The notes: generated from the sequence alone by a model not told the origin. A stretch of 64,000 nucleotides of DNA from Micromonospora echinospora (GCF_014203425.1 NZ_JACHJC010000001.1:7023501-7087500); one strand, 5' to 3'. Positions 25,844 through 33,937 are shown, counted from the first letter of the stretch. A program made the numbers and translations.

Positions 25844-26387
25844 GGGGCTGGCCCACGGCGGCCATCTCCTGCGCGTACAGCAGGGCGCCCTCGACGATGC
25901 CGAAGAGCCGGGCGCCGGCGGTGACCTCCTTCGCCGTGGCGGTACGCACCACCGCGTCGGTGACGAACTCGATCTGGGTGCCCTTGCGCTTGCCGATGTG
26001 CAGCTCCATCACGCCGGTCGGCGTGGTCATCAGCGCCTCGAGCTCGTCGGTGACCCGCTCACCGTCGAGCACCGGACGCCACCAGCCCACCTCGCGGCCG
26101 GCCGGACGGACCGGGCGGCTCTGCTCGTCCAGGAGCCAGGCCCGCGACTCGTAGAACAGGAACGGCCGGCCGTCGTGGCTGATCCGGATCTCCTGCGCGT
26201 AGTCGAAGTCCTCGATCGTCGGAAACCCACCCCGGCCCCGGCCGCGCCACACCCCGATGTACGGCAGCAGGCCGTCCAGGCTCGGGTGCAGCTTCGGGCC
26301 GACGCGCAGGTCGTGGCTCTCCTCGTACGGGTACGGGTCGACCGGCGGCGCGTTCAACCACGGCGGCTGAAGCGGATTCTCACTCAC
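25800..26387 (-). CDS. nitrobindin-like heme-binding protein (FABP/THAP4 family)
   Basis: A 195-residue beta-barrel protein. The signature GVWRGRGRGGFPTIEDFDYAQE near residues 45-66 is the nitrobindin GxWxGxG motif. The C-terminal PHLSARLTRV supplies the proximal heme His known from Rv2717c. Such proteins bind ferric heme and isomerise peroxynitrite to nitrate. GTG 26387 has GGTGA upstream and follows a 34-codon membrane-protein gene after 4 bp, so the two form an operon. Confidence 0.9.
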   Translation of the reverse strand: MSENPLQPPWLNAPPVDPYPYEESHDLRVGPKLHPSLDGLLPYIGVWRGRGRGGFPTIEDFDYAQEIRISHDGRPFLFYESRAWLLDEQSRPVRPAGREVGWWRPVLDGERVTDELEALMTTPTGVMELHIGKRKGTQIEFVTDAVVRTATAKEVTAGARLFGIVEGALLYAQEMAAVGQPLTPHLSARLTRVAG

Positions 26388-26391
26388 AGAT

Positions 26392-26496
26392 TCACCACTT
26401 ACCTCTAGCTATGCGGACCGCGAGATAGACCAGGCCACCGGCGAGCGCGCCCAGGCCCGCGACCAGCAGGCTGACGAACCCGATCTCGGTAACCAT
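26392..26496 (-). CDS. 34-residue single-span membrane protein
   Basis: A short frame starting MVTEIGFVSLLVAGLGALAG and ending in a basic tail (RIARGKW). It has one hydrophobic helix of about 22 residues. TAGGAT ends 7 nt before the ATG, a leaderless promoter of the same quality as those of the larger genes, and the frame stops 4 bp before nitrobindin. I do not recognise a family. Its promoter overlaps that of the divergent DsrE gene. Confidence 0.7.
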   Translation of the reverse strand: MVTEIGFVSLLVAGLGALAGGLVYLAVRIARGKW

Positions 26497-26503
26497 CCGG
26501 ACC

Positions 26504-26513
26504 ATCCTATGCT
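26504..26513. promoter_or_regulatory. overlapping divergent -10 elements
   Basis: ATCCTATGCT contains TATGCT for the rightward DsrE gene and, on the other strand, TAGGAT for the leftward small membrane gene. The two hexamers share two base pairs, and each ends 7 nt before its start codon, so RNA polymerase cannot occupy both at once. Confidence 0.75.
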
Positions 26514-26520
26514 GGGCGGC

Positions 26521-26883
26521 ATGGCGCGCTCTCTCGTCGTCAAGGCCACCGCCGGCGCGGACTCACCGGAACGCTGCGCCCAGGCGTTCACAGTCGCCGC
26601 CACCGCTGCCGCGGCCGGGGTGGACGTCTCGCTCTGGCTCACCGGCGAATCGACCTGGTTCGCGCTCCCCGGGCGGGCCGAGTCGTTCGAGCTGCCGCAC
26701 TCCGCGCCGCTGGGCGAACTGCTGCACGTCGTCCTGGCCACCGGCCGGGTGACCGCCTGTACCCAGTGCGCGGCCCGGCGGGACATCGGCACGGACGACG
26801 TCATCCCCGGCGTACGCATCGCGGGCGCCGCCGTGTTCGTCGAGGAAGCGATGGCCGAGGGCGCACAGGCGTTGGTCTACTGA
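26521..26883 (+). CDS. DsrE family protein
   Basis: A 120-residue DsrE/DsrF-like protein: an alpha/beta sandwich with ARSLVVKATAGADSPERC at the N-terminus and a cysteine pair in ACTQCAARRDIGTDDVIPGV, which resembles the sulfur-handling loop. Family members relay persulfide sulfur or act as small structural proteins. TATGCT ends 7 nt before ATG 26521 (leaderless). It is divergent from the nitrobindin operon. Confidence 0.85.
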   Translation: MARSLVVKATAGADSPERCAQAFTVAATAAAAGVDVSLWLTGESTWFALPGRAESFELPHSAPLGELLHVVLATGRVTACTQCAARRDIGTDDVIPGVRIAGAAVFVEEAMAEGAQALVY

Positions 26884-26961
26884 CAACCGGCCCAGGTTGT
26901 CCATTCTGCCCAGTGCGCCGATCCTGACCCGACATGTCCGGATGCTGCCTACCATGCGAAT

Positions 26962-27345
26962 GTGAATCAGGCGATCCAGGAATTCTTCGCGTCGTTGCCG
27001 GCGCGTGCCGCAGCCGTCCTGAACAGCCCGGTCGGGGGGACGCTTCAGATCGACCTGGCCGACGGCAACCGTACCGAGCACTGGTACGTGACGCTGGCCC
27101 CCGGATCGGCGCAGGTGAGCCGGGAGGAGCTACGGCAGGCGGACGGCGTGCTGACGCTGTCCACCGAGCTGTTCGAGAAGCTCGTCACCGGGCGGGCCGC
27201 CGGCCTGGCGGCGGTCCTGCGCAACGAGGCCACGTTCAGCGGTCACGTCGTGCTGTTCCTGGCGTTCCGCCGATTCCTGCCGCAACGGCCCGACGTGCGG
27301 GATCCCCGGGACGCCGCCCGCGAGCACGTCCGGCGGCTGGTGTGA
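26962..27345 (+). CDS. SCP2 sterol-binding domain protein
   Basis: A 127-residue protein with the SCP2 fold: a hydrophobic-pocket domain seen in GTLQIDLADG, EHWYVTLAPGSAQV, ADGVLTLSTELFEKLVTGR and NEATFSGHVVLFLAFRRFLP. It may bind a lipid. GTG 26962 follows TACCAT by 6 nt. Its stop overlaps the start of the debranching enzyme gene (GTGA), so the two are translated together; why a lipid-binding protein is coupled to glycogen breakdown is not clear. Confidence 0.82.
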   Translation: MNQAIQEFFASLPARAAAVLNSPVGGTLQIDLADGNRTEHWYVTLAPGSAQVSREELRQADGVLTLSTELFEKLVTGRAAGLAAVLRNEATFSGHVVLFLAFRRFLPQRPDVRDPRDAAREHVRRLV

Positions 27346-29417
27346 AGGACCGGGTCAGCATCCTCGACGGCAACACGTTCCTGGTCAGCGACGATCGCGG
27401 CAACATCGAGCCGTCGTACGACTTCCCCACCGGGCTGTTCGCCTTCGACACCCGGTTCCTCTCCACCTGGTTCCTCACCATCGACGGGCAACCCCTGCAC
27501 GCGCTCTCGATCGACGACTCGCTGTCGTACAAGACCCGGTTCTTCCTGGTCCCCGGCGAGCCGACGCACTACCTGGACGCCAACGTCTCGGTGATCCGCA
27601 GCCGCGCGATCGGGGCCAGCCTCGACGAGGAACTGACAGTGCTCAATCACTCCGAACAGGAACAGGAGTTCCACCTCCGGCTGAACATCGGCTCCGACTT
27701 CGCCGACCTCCTGGAGATCAAGAACCGGCGTGACAAGAAGGGACGCACCACGCCGACGGTGGAGCGGAACGGCCTGCGGCTGACCTACCACCGGGAGGCG
27801 TTCCGCCGCGAGACGCTGGTGACCAGCAGCGCGCCGGTCGAGGTCGACGCGGACGGGATGACCTTCCGGGTCCGGATCGGCCCGCACGGCGAATGGACCA
27901 CCCGGCTGCACGTCAGCACCATCATCTACGGCGCGCGTGGTGAGGACATCCGGGCCGTCCTGCCGCTGGGCGGCCAGCGCACCGCTGCCGAGATCGAGGC
28001 CGAGCAGAGCGCCCTGATCAGCCGCGCGCCGAAGCTGGGCTGCGACTGCGAGCCGCTGGCCGGGGCGTACCGGCGAAGCCTCAACGACCTGGCCGCGCTC
28101 CGGTACGAGTCGATCACGCTCGGGGTCCGGCTGCTCGCCGCCGGCCTGCCCTGGTTCATGACGCTGTTCGGCCGGGACAGCATCTTCACCTCGCTCCAGG
28201 TGCTGCCGTTCCTGCCCGACCTGGTCAAACCGACGATCGTCATGCTGGCCGGCCTGCAGGGCAGCCGGGTCGACGACTTCCGGGACGAGGAGCCGGGCAA
28301 GATCCTGCACGAGCTGCGCTACGGCGAGAGCGCCGGGTTCGAGGAGCAACCGCACTCGCCGTACTACGGCGCGGCCGACACCACGGCACTGTTCGTGATC
28401 CTGCTCGACGAGTACGAGCGGTGGACCGGCGACGCCGATCTGGTACGCAACCTGGAGAACGAGACCCGGGCGGCGCTGACCTGGCTCGACACGTACGGGG
28501 ACCTGCTCGGCACCGGATACGTCTGGTACATGTCCCGCAACCCGGAGACCGGGCTGCCGAACCAGTGCTGGAAGGACTCACCGGAAGCCATCTCCTACGC
28601 CGACGGGCGGATGCCGGAGTTCCCCCGGGCCACCTGCGAGCTGCAGGGATACACGTACGACGCGAAGATGCGCGCCGCCCGCATGGCCCGCACCCACTGG
28701 CAGGACCCGGCGTACGCCGACCGGCTGGAGCAGGAGGCCGCGGCGCTGAAGGAACGGTTCAACCGCGACTTCTGGATCGCGGACCGGGAGTACTACGCGC
28801 TGGCGCTCGACCCGCGGGGCCAGCAGGTGGACGCGCTCTCCTCGAACATCGGCCACCTGCTGTGGAGCGGCATCGTGGACGAGTCCCGGGCCCCGGCGAT
28901 CGCCGGGCATCTGCTCGGGCCGCGCCTGTTCTCCGGCTGGGGGGTACGCACGCTCGCCGACGACCAGGGCCGGTACAACCCGGTCGGCTACCACGTCGGC
29001 ACGGTGTGGCCGTTCGACAACTCGATCATCGCCTGGGGCCTGTGGCGGTACGGCTTCCGCCGGGAGGCCGGCCTGCTCTGCGACGCGCTGATCGGCGCTT
29101 CCCGCTACTTCGACGGCCGCCTGCCCGAGGTGTTCGCCGGCTACGAACGTGGCCTCACCGACTACCCGGTGGAGTACCCCACGGCGTGCAGCCCGCAGGC
29201 GTGGTCCGCCGGCACTCCGCTGCTGCTGCTACGGGTGATGCTCGGGCTGGAGCCGCAGGGCGAGCACCTGATCATCGACCCGGCCGTACCGCCGGGCATG
29301 GGCCGGGTGGAGCTGCTCGACATCCCGGGCCGCTGGGGCCGGGTGGACGCGCTGGGCCGCAGCCGGGAACCGCACGAGGAGCCGGCGCCGCCGCCGCTCG
29401 CGCTGCCCGGCGAGTGA
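27342..29417 (+). CDS. amylo-alpha-1,6-glucosidase (glycogen debranching)
   Basis: A 691-residue cytosolic enzyme. The N-terminal GDE_N domain begins VKDRVSILDGNTFLVSDDRG and continues to about residue 210. The C-terminal (alpha/alpha)6-barrel has WFMTLFGRDSIFTSLQ near residue 270, CWKDSPEAISYADG, and GTVWPFDNSIIAWGLWRYG. These match the actinobacterial MGH-type debranching or trehalose-like glucosidases; the exact bond is inferred from the family. It starts in a GTGA overlap with the SCP2-like gene. Confidence 0.9.
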   Translation: MKDRVSILDGNTFLVSDDRGNIEPSYDFPTGLFAFDTRFLSTWFLTIDGQPLHALSIDDSLSYKTRFFLVPGEPTHYLDANVSVIRSRAIGASLDEELTVLNHSEQEQEFHLRLNIGSDFADLLEIKNRRDKKGRTTPTVERNGLRLTYHREAFRRETLVTSSAPVEVDADGMTFRVRIGPHGEWTTRLHVSTIIYGARGEDIRAVLPLGGQRTAAEIEAEQSALISRAPKLGCDCEPLAGAYRRSLNDLAALRYESITLGVRLLAAGLPWFMTLFGRDSIFTSLQVLPFLPDLVKPTIVMLAGLQGSRVDDFRDEEPGKILHELRYGESAGFEEQPHSPYYGAADTTALFVILLDEYERWTGDADLVRNLENETRAALTWLDTYGDLLGTGYVWYMSRNPETGLPNQCWKDSPEAISYADGRMPEFPRATCELQGYTYDAKMRAARMARTHWQDPAYADRLEQEAAALKERFNRDFWIADREYYALALDPRGQQVDALSSNIGHLLWSGIVDESRAPAIAGHLLGPRLFSGWGVRTLADDQGRYNPVGYHVGTVWPFDNSIIAWGLWRYGFRREAGLLCDALIGASRYFDGRLPEVFAGYERGLTDYPVEYPTACSPQAWSAGTPLLLLRVMLGLEPQGEHLIIDPAVPPGMGRVELLDIPGRWGRVDALGRSREPHEEPAPPPLALPGE

Positions 29418-29418
29418 G

Positions 29419-30267
29419 TCAGGCCGGGCAGGGCGTGGTCACCGCCACGCGCACCCGCTCGTCGACCCGCTCGGCCAGCACGGCCGGCTCGCCCGGGCGC
29501 GCGTATCGGTCGGCGGAGTCCACCACCGGCGCGGCGCCACCGCCGAACGCGGCGGCGAGCGGCTGATCCGCCGGCGCGGCGGCCTCGCCCCGGGCGGTGC
29601 GGGCGGCGCCCCCACCGGGGCAGGGCGCGGCCAGGACCTGGACCGCGCCGGTCGCGCCGCCCCACCGGCCCAGCGCCGACGCCAGCGCGCCGGCTTCGGC
29701 CGCGGCGTCGGCGGTCGGCGCGCGGTAGCCGGAACCAAGCGGCCGGCAGCCGGTCGCGGCGGTCAGCAGCACCCGGCCCGGGCCGTCGGCGCGGCCCTCG
29801 ACCGCGACGAAGTCACCCGCGTCGGCACGCAGCAGCGGCTCGCCGTCGAACGTCGACACGCCCGCCCGCCACGCCTGCGGCAGCCGGTCGGCGATGCGCT
29901 GCAGCACCACGCGCACGTTGTCGCCACCGATCGCCACCTCGACGCCGCGCTCAAGCGTCGCGCCGGAGTCCATGGGCGTGATCCGGCAGCCGCGTTCCAG
30001 CCGGACCGGCACGAGCGCCGGTACGCCGTCGGATCCGACCGCGCCGGTCAGCTCACCGATCGCCCGGTCCACCACCGGACCGGCCGCGTCCAGCGAGCGC
30101 TGCTCCTTGACCGTCGGCGGGTCGGTGCGCACCGACCACCAGGTCAGCCCGGCCAGCAGCACGGCCCACGCCACAGTGGCGACCGTCAGCCAGCGCAGCC
30201 GACGCCGGCCCGCGCCCGGCTGCTCTCCAGGGGTGGGCGGGACGTAGCCCGTCTCGACGGCAGTCAC
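29419..30267 (-). CDS. single-span membrane protein of unknown function
   Basis: A 282-residue protein: a 25-residue Pro/Gly-rich cytosolic head, one membrane helix (WLTVATVAWAVLLAGLTWW) and an extracytoplasmic domain of about 235 residues containing four cysteines (RGCRITP, TGCRPLG, APCPGGG, TTPCPA) that could form two disulfides. No family recognised. GTG 30267 is 6 nt after CACCAT. Divergent or tail-to-tail neighbours give no clue. Confidence 0.6.
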   Translation of the reverse strand: MTAVETGYVPPTPGEQPGAGRRRLRWLTVATVAWAVLLAGLTWWSVRTDPPTVKEQRSLDAAGPVVDRAIGELTGAVGSDGVPALVPVRLERGCRITPMDSGATLERGVEVAIGGDNVRVVLQRIADRLPQAWRAGVSTFDGEPLLRADAGDFVAVEGRADGPGRVLLTAATGCRPLGSGYRAPTADAAAEAGALASALGRWGGATGAVQVLAAPCPGGGAARTARGEAAAPADQPLAAAFGGGAAPVVDSADRYARPGEPAVLAERVDERVRVAVTTPCPA

Positions 30268-30322
30268 CCGGCCATGGTGTCACGTGCCGGCGAGGCGCCC
30301 GGCCGCGCCTCGGCACTCCCGG

Positions 30323-31375
30323 TCAGGCCGGGACGGACCGGCGGGACAGCAGCCACAGCAGGTAGAAGGGGCGCTGCCGCAGCTCGCCACGACGGTCGGC
30401 GTACTGGTCGGCGGCGAGCACCGCGGAGAAGAACCCGCCCGCGCCCAGCATGCCGAGCACCGGCGCCAGGTGGGTGCCCTCGACCGCCACCAGCGTCGCG
30501 GCGACAGTCGCCATCGCAGCGCCCGCGGCCTGCACGGCCGAGCGCCGGGCCACCCGGGCGACCTCGGAGCGAGCCGCCAGTACCCCCTCCTGGATCTCCG
30601 CGTCGAGCTTCGCGAGCTGCACCAGCGCCTTGTCCGGATCCGTGTCGACGTCCAGCATCCGGCCCCGCAGGTACGCCTGGGTCGCGGCGAGCGCGTCGCT
30701 CTCCTGAGTCAGGATGGCGCAGTAGTCCCGCAGCGAGGTGCCCTCCAGCATCGGCAGGTCGAGCTGGAGCAGTGGGGTCACCAGCCGCGCCTTCACCGGA
30801 TCCCCGCTCGGCACGTCGACGACACGGTGCCCCTTGACGATCAGGTCGAGCGTGCGGTCCGGGTTGTCGCCCAGCTCGATCTGACCCACGCTGTTGAACG
30901 GCGAGGAGGTGGACTGCGCGTCCGGCGCGCGTGACTCCAGGTGGCGGCGGCGGAAGGTCTGCGGGAAGTAGACGAGCTGCCCCTGCTCCAGCAGCGGCGC
31001 GCAGTCCCGCAGGTACGCGCCGAGGCGGTGCAGGTCGTCGCACTCGGCGAAGAGCTGGTCGATCTGGATGTCCTCGTACCGGCAGTCCGGGCCGCAGCGC
31101 TCCGGGTCCTTGCCGCACCACTTGCAGGTTTCCCGGTTGACCAGATAGCGGTGCTCGCCGCCGGGCTGGGAGAGGATCAGCTTGGCGGTGACGAGCGTGG
31201 CCCGCTTGGTGAGGAACGACAGGTCCGTGTCGAGGCTGGCGACCGAGACGTCGAACGGGCGCGTGCGGCCGGACCCGTCGGCGCCTTGGAGTTCGCGGAC
31301 GATCGTCTCGCCCCGGTTGCCGTCGATGAAGTCGATCAGATAGCGAATCGCGTGGGCAGCGGCGTCGTCGGGCAT
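30323..31375 (-). CDS. Cys-cluster protein with C-terminal membrane helices, unknown
   Basis: A 350-residue protein I do not recognise. Residues 1-60 contain AAAHAIRYLIDFIDGNRGE. At about 84-105 is a cysteine cluster CKWCGKDPERCGPDC (CxxC-x6-CxxxC), possibly a zinc or Fe-S site. The middle is soluble, with LVYFPQTFRRRHLESR and PFNSVGQIELGDNPDRTLDLIVKG. After a helix rich in Asp/Glu/Arg come two hydrophobic segments (AAGAAMATVAATLVAVEG, LAPVLGMLGAGGFFSAVLAA). GGAGGGGG before ATG 31375 fixes the start; the frame otherwise extends to 31600. Confidence 0.7.
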   Translation of the reverse strand: MPDDAAAHAIRYLIDFIDGNRGETIVRELQGADGSGRTRPFDVSVASLDTDLSFLTKRATLVTAKLILSQPGGEHRYLVNRETCKWCGKDPERCGPDCRYEDIQIDQLFAECDDLHRLGAYLRDCAPLLEQGQLVYFPQTFRRRHLESRAPDAQSTSSPFNSVGQIELGDNPDRTLDLIVKGHRVVDVPSGDPVKARLVTPLLQLDLPMLEGTSLRDYCAILTQESDALAATQAYLRGRMLDVDTDPDKALVQLAKLDAEIQEGVLAARSEVARVARRSAVQAAGAAMATVAATLVAVEGTHLAPVLGMLGAGGFFSAVLAADQYADRRGELRQRPFYLLWLLSRRSVPA

Positions 31376-31456
31376 CTGGTCCCCCTCCGGCGCGTCCGGG
31401 GCGCACCGCCGTCCAGCCTGCCAGCCACGGCCGGGACGTACCTCGCCGGAACGGCT

Positions 31457-31490
31457 CGTGGCCCGCCACCCCTGTGGGTGGCGGGCCACG
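31457..31490 (-). terminator. strong hairpin after the sulfurtransferase operon
   Basis: A perfect 15-bp stem, CGTGGCCCGCCACCC / GGGTGGCGGGCCACG, closes a CTGT tetraloop. It lies 13 bp past the DUF1416 stop and upstream of the Cys-cluster gene. There is no T run, as is common for actinobacterial terminators. Confidence 0.8.
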
Positions 31491-31503
31491 ATCAGAGCGT
31501 GGG

Positions 31504-31842
31504 TCAGGCGGCGACCGAGACGGTCACCTCGTTGATCCCGCGAGCCGCGGCCACGGCGGTGTCGCCGTTGCCGTGGCGGGACAGCGCCCGCAGCGTCCAC
31601 GAGCCCGGCGCGGCGAAGAACCGGAACTGCCCGGCCGGCGACGTCACCACCTCGGCGGTGAACTCACCGGTGGAGTCGAGCAGCCGCACGTACGCGCCCG
31701 GCACGACCTCGCCGGACTCGGACAGCACACGGCCGGTGATGACGGTCTCCTTCTCCAGATCCAGGCTGGCCGGGAGGGGGGCGGCCTGGTCCGGCGCGGC
31801 GCAGCCGGCGGCAGCCGTCGAGGCGGCGGAGGCGGCGGTCAT
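31504..31842 (-). CDS. DUF1416 domain protein (SseC-like)
   Basis: A 112-residue protein: a variable Ala-rich N-terminus with a single Cys (AAAGCAAPDQ), then an Ig-like/carboxypeptidase-regulatory-like beta domain (ITGRVLSESGEVVPGAYVRLL, GQFRFFAAPGSWTLRALS). It matches SseC/DUF1416, which follows the cysA-type sulfurtransferase in mycobacteria. The ATG overlaps the sulfurtransferase stop by one base (TGATG). Role in sulfur metabolism is inferred from linkage only. Confidence 0.88.
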   Translation of the reverse strand: MTAASAASTAAAGCAAPDQAAPLPASLDLEKETVITGRVLSESGEVVPGAYVRLLDSTGEFTAEVVTSPAGQFRFFAAPGSWTLRALSRHGNGDTAVAAARGINEVTVSVAA

Positions 31843-32690
31843 CAGGCCTCCCCGGGCTCGTCGCCGAGCGCCACCGGCACGCCGACGAGCGAGCCGTACT
31901 CGGTCCAGGAACCGTCGTAGTTCTTCACGTTGCGGTGCCCGAGCAGCTCCTGGAGCACGAACCAGCTGTGCGAGGAGCGCTCGCCGATCCGGCAGTAAGC
32001 GATCGTCTCCTTGCTGTCGTCCAGCCCGGCGGCGGCGTAGATCTTGCGCAGCTCGTCGTCGGACTTGAACGTGCCGTCCTCGTTCGCCGCCTTGGACCAC
32101 GGGACGCTGATCGCGGTCGGGATGTGACCGGCCCGCTGCGCCTGCTCCTGCGGCAGGTGGGCGGGGGCGAGCAGACGGCCCGCGAACTCGTCGGGGCTGC
32201 GCACGTCGACCAGGTTCTTGGTGCCGATCGCGGCGACCACCTCGTCGCGGAACGCGCGGATCGAGGTGTCCGGCTCCTGCGCGACGTACTGCGTCTTCGG
32301 CCGCTCCACCGCGTCGGTGACGAGCGGACGCGCGTCCAGCTCCCACTTCTTGCGGCCGCCGTCGAGCAGCTTGACGTCGCCGTGGCCGTAGAGCTTGAAG
32401 TACCAGTACGCGTACGCGGCGAACCAGTTGTTGTTGCCGCCGTACAGGATCACGGTGTCGTCGTTGGCGATGCCCCGGTCGGACAGCAGCGCCTCGAACT
32501 GGGACTTGTTGACGAAGTCCCGGCGGATCTGGTCCTGGAGGTCGGTGCGCCAGTCGAGCTTGACGGCGCCGGCGATGTGCCCGGTGTCGTAGGCCGAGGT
32601 GTCCTCGTCGACCTCGACGAAGACGACGCCCGGGGCGTCGAGGTTCTTCTCGGCCCACTCGGCCGAAACGAGTGCGGTGTCGCGACTCAT
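31842..32690 (-). CDS. thiosulfate sulfurtransferase (CysA2/CysA3-like rhodanese)
   Basis: A 282-residue tandem-rhodanese enzyme that moves a sulfane sulfur from thiosulfate to an acceptor. The N-terminal inactive domain holds YDTGHIAGAVKLDWRTDLQD. The C-terminal domain carries the active Cys (about residue 234) in YCRIGERSSHSWFVL. The start ATG 32690 has GGGAGTGA upstream. A cysteine-rich leader peptide and a hairpin lie in the 280 bp before it, implying cysteine-responsive control. In mycobacteria the equivalent gene is cysA2 (Rv0815c), also followed by sseC. Confidence 0.93.
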   Translation of the reverse strand: MSRDTALVSAEWAEKNLDAPGVVFVEVDEDTSAYDTGHIAGAVKLDWRTDLQDQIRRDFVNKSQFEALLSDRGIANDDTVILYGGNNNWFAAYAYWYFKLYGHGDVKLLDGGRKKWELDARPLVTDAVERPKTQYVAQEPDTSIRAFRDEVVAAIGTKNLVDVRSPDEFAGRLLAPAHLPQEQAQRAGHIPTAISVPWSKAANEDGTFKSDDELRKIYAAAGLDDSKETIAYCRIGERSSHSWFVLQELLGHRNVKNYDGSWTEYGSLVGVPVALGDEPGEA

Positions 32691-32857
32691 CAGATCACTC
32701 CCTGGTGAGGATGGTTGGTGAGCCTGCGCGCGGAGATCGATGTCGATTGTTGTCGCACCACGCGCGGGACCCAGAGCTAGGAACGGATCACGGGTACGTG
32801 CGACGGCGCCGCTGCCGGGCGTTGAGGGGAACCGGGAGAGGTTCGTGGACCCTGGGT

Positions 32858-32876
32858 GGCCGCCGTTCAGGCGGCC
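32858..32876 (-). promoter_or_regulatory. hairpin between leader peptide and sulfurtransferase
   Basis: GGCCGCC-GTTCA-GGCGGCC, a perfect 7-bp stem with a 5-nt loop, 17 bp after the leader peptide stop. A smaller palindrome CCGTCA-GA-TGACGG overlaps the leader stop itself. Either could be formed or disrupted depending on ribosome stalling on the leader. There is no T run, so Rho-dependent attenuation is possible. Confidence 0.5.
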
Positions 32877-32892
32877 GGAGACAGCCCCGCCG

Positions 32893-32970
32893 TCAGATGA
32901 CGGGGCGACACAGGCAGGTGGCCACGCGGCACAGGTCGACCGCGCGCCGTTTGGTGAGGTGGGTCCCCAT
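32893..32970 (-). CDS. cysteine-rich leader peptide
   Basis: A 25-codon frame with the core KRRAVDLCRVATCLCRP: three cysteines, one adjacent pair separated by a single residue, and the RRAVDLCRV pattern typical of actinobacterial sulfur-gene leader peptides. TAATCT ends 8 nt before the ATG, so the mRNA should be leaderless or nearly so, as described for the polycysteine attenuators of mycobacteria. It precedes the sulfurtransferase gene by about 200 bp. When Cys-tRNA is scarce, ribosomes would stall at the cysteines and relieve attenuation (inferred). Confidence 0.85.
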   Translation of the reverse strand: MGTHLTKRRAVDLCRVATCLCRPVI

Positions 32971-33035
32971 GGGCAGGGAGATTACCAGCCCACGCCCACA
33001 GCGCCACCACGCCGACCAGCATCCGGGACAGCCGT
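32971..33035. promoter_or_regulatory. leader promoter region
   Basis: TAATCT at 32979-32984 (minus strand) is the -10 for the leader transcript. The remaining sequence up to the hairpins at 33036 shows no reading frame. On the other side of the leader peptide, 32691-32857 holds no gene and only GC-rich sequence, with the ribosome binding site of the sulfurtransferase next to 32691. Confidence 0.5.
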
Positions 33036-33084
33036 CCGGCTGGTCAGCCGGCTGAGTCGACGGCAGGCCGGCTGGTCAGCCGGC
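33036..33084. repeat. tandem hairpin pair
   Basis: CCGGCTGGTCAGCCGGC occurs at 33036-33052 and again at 33068-33084, period 32 bp. Each copy is itself a hairpin (CCGGCTG-GT-CAGCCGG). The TGA stop of the LmeA-like gene lies within the loop of the second copy, so the pair probably terminates that gene. Confidence 0.85.
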
Positions 33085-33858
33085 GGAGTTGATGGGCACG
33101 TTCGCCGCGTCCGCCGTGACCACCAGGCCCTCCGGCTTCGGCTCCACCTTGCGCAGGTTGAGCTGGAACGGCAGCTCCGGCAGCGGCACGTCGATCGAGA
33201 TGCCCTGCGCGTACCGGGTCAGCGCGGCCCGGGCCAGTGGCACGTTCGGCAGGCCGTCGGCGGTGAGGTCGTTGAAGCGCAGCGCGACCTTGCCACCGGC
33301 CACCGTGACGTCGGCGGTGCCGTTGACGGTGAGCTTGACGCCGAGGATGTCCACCGGAGCCGTCACGGCGAGCTTGCCGTTCCGCTCGCCGAGCGTCAGC
33401 CCGGGGCGGTCCAGCAGCTTGGCCAGGCTCTCGTAGGTGACGGTGCCCCGCCCGTCCACGCTCTCGGCCACCACGTCGCCCCGGCCGGAGCGCAGCGTGT
33501 CCAGCGACGCGGTCACGTTGCGCGCGTCCACGTCCAGCTTCGGCACCTCCACGGCGTCACCCTGGACGGCGCCACGCACGTCGGTGAGCTGGATCGAGAT
33601 GCGCTGGTACCGGCCGTCGAGCACCTGGGTGAGGAACGGGAAGCCACCCACTTCGACCTGCGGCGCGGCGGACTGCGCGTCCTGCTTGGCGATCTCCTGC
33701 CGCACCTGGTCGGCGATCGCCCGCTCGGCGACGCCTGCGGCGACCCGGTCGGCGACGACGAGCAGCCCGGCCAGCACCAGCAGCAGGACGACGAAGCCGA
33801 TCAGCACCTTCCGGCCGCGTCGCCGCGGTCGGCCCTCTGCCGGATACGCCTCTGCCAC
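33076..33858 (-). CDS. DUF2993 (LmeA family) protein
   Basis: A 260-residue protein: a basic cytosolic stretch RRRGRK, one membrane anchor (VLIGFVVLLLVLAGLLVVAD), then a DUF2993 domain (VEVGGFPFLTQVLDGRYQRISIQLTDV). The related mycobacterial LmeA is a periplasmic lipid-binding protein that supports lipomannan mannan elongation. GTG 33858 has GGGAGG 5 nt upstream; the frame otherwise extends to 34041. Neighbouring order with the membrane protein and response regulator matches Rv0817c-Rv0818. Confidence 0.85.
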   Translation of the reverse strand: MAEAYPAEGRPRRRGRKVLIGFVVLLLVLAGLLVVADRVAAGVAERAIADQVRQEIAKQDAQSAAPQVEVGGFPFLTQVLDGRYQRISIQLTDVRGAVQGDAVEVPKLDVDARNVTASLDTLRSGRGDVVAESVDGRGTVTYESLAKLLDRPGLTLGERNGKLAVTAPVDILGVKLTVNGTADVTVAGGKVALRFNDLTADGLPNVPLARAALTRYAQGISIDVPLPELPFQLNLRKVEPKPEGLVVTADAANVPINSAG

Positions 33859-33937
33859 GCCGCCTCCCGTCCTCGCCGCCGTCACCGCGTCTCGCGGCGC
33901 AACCGTACTTACCCGAGGCGAATCTTCCCCAACCGCG

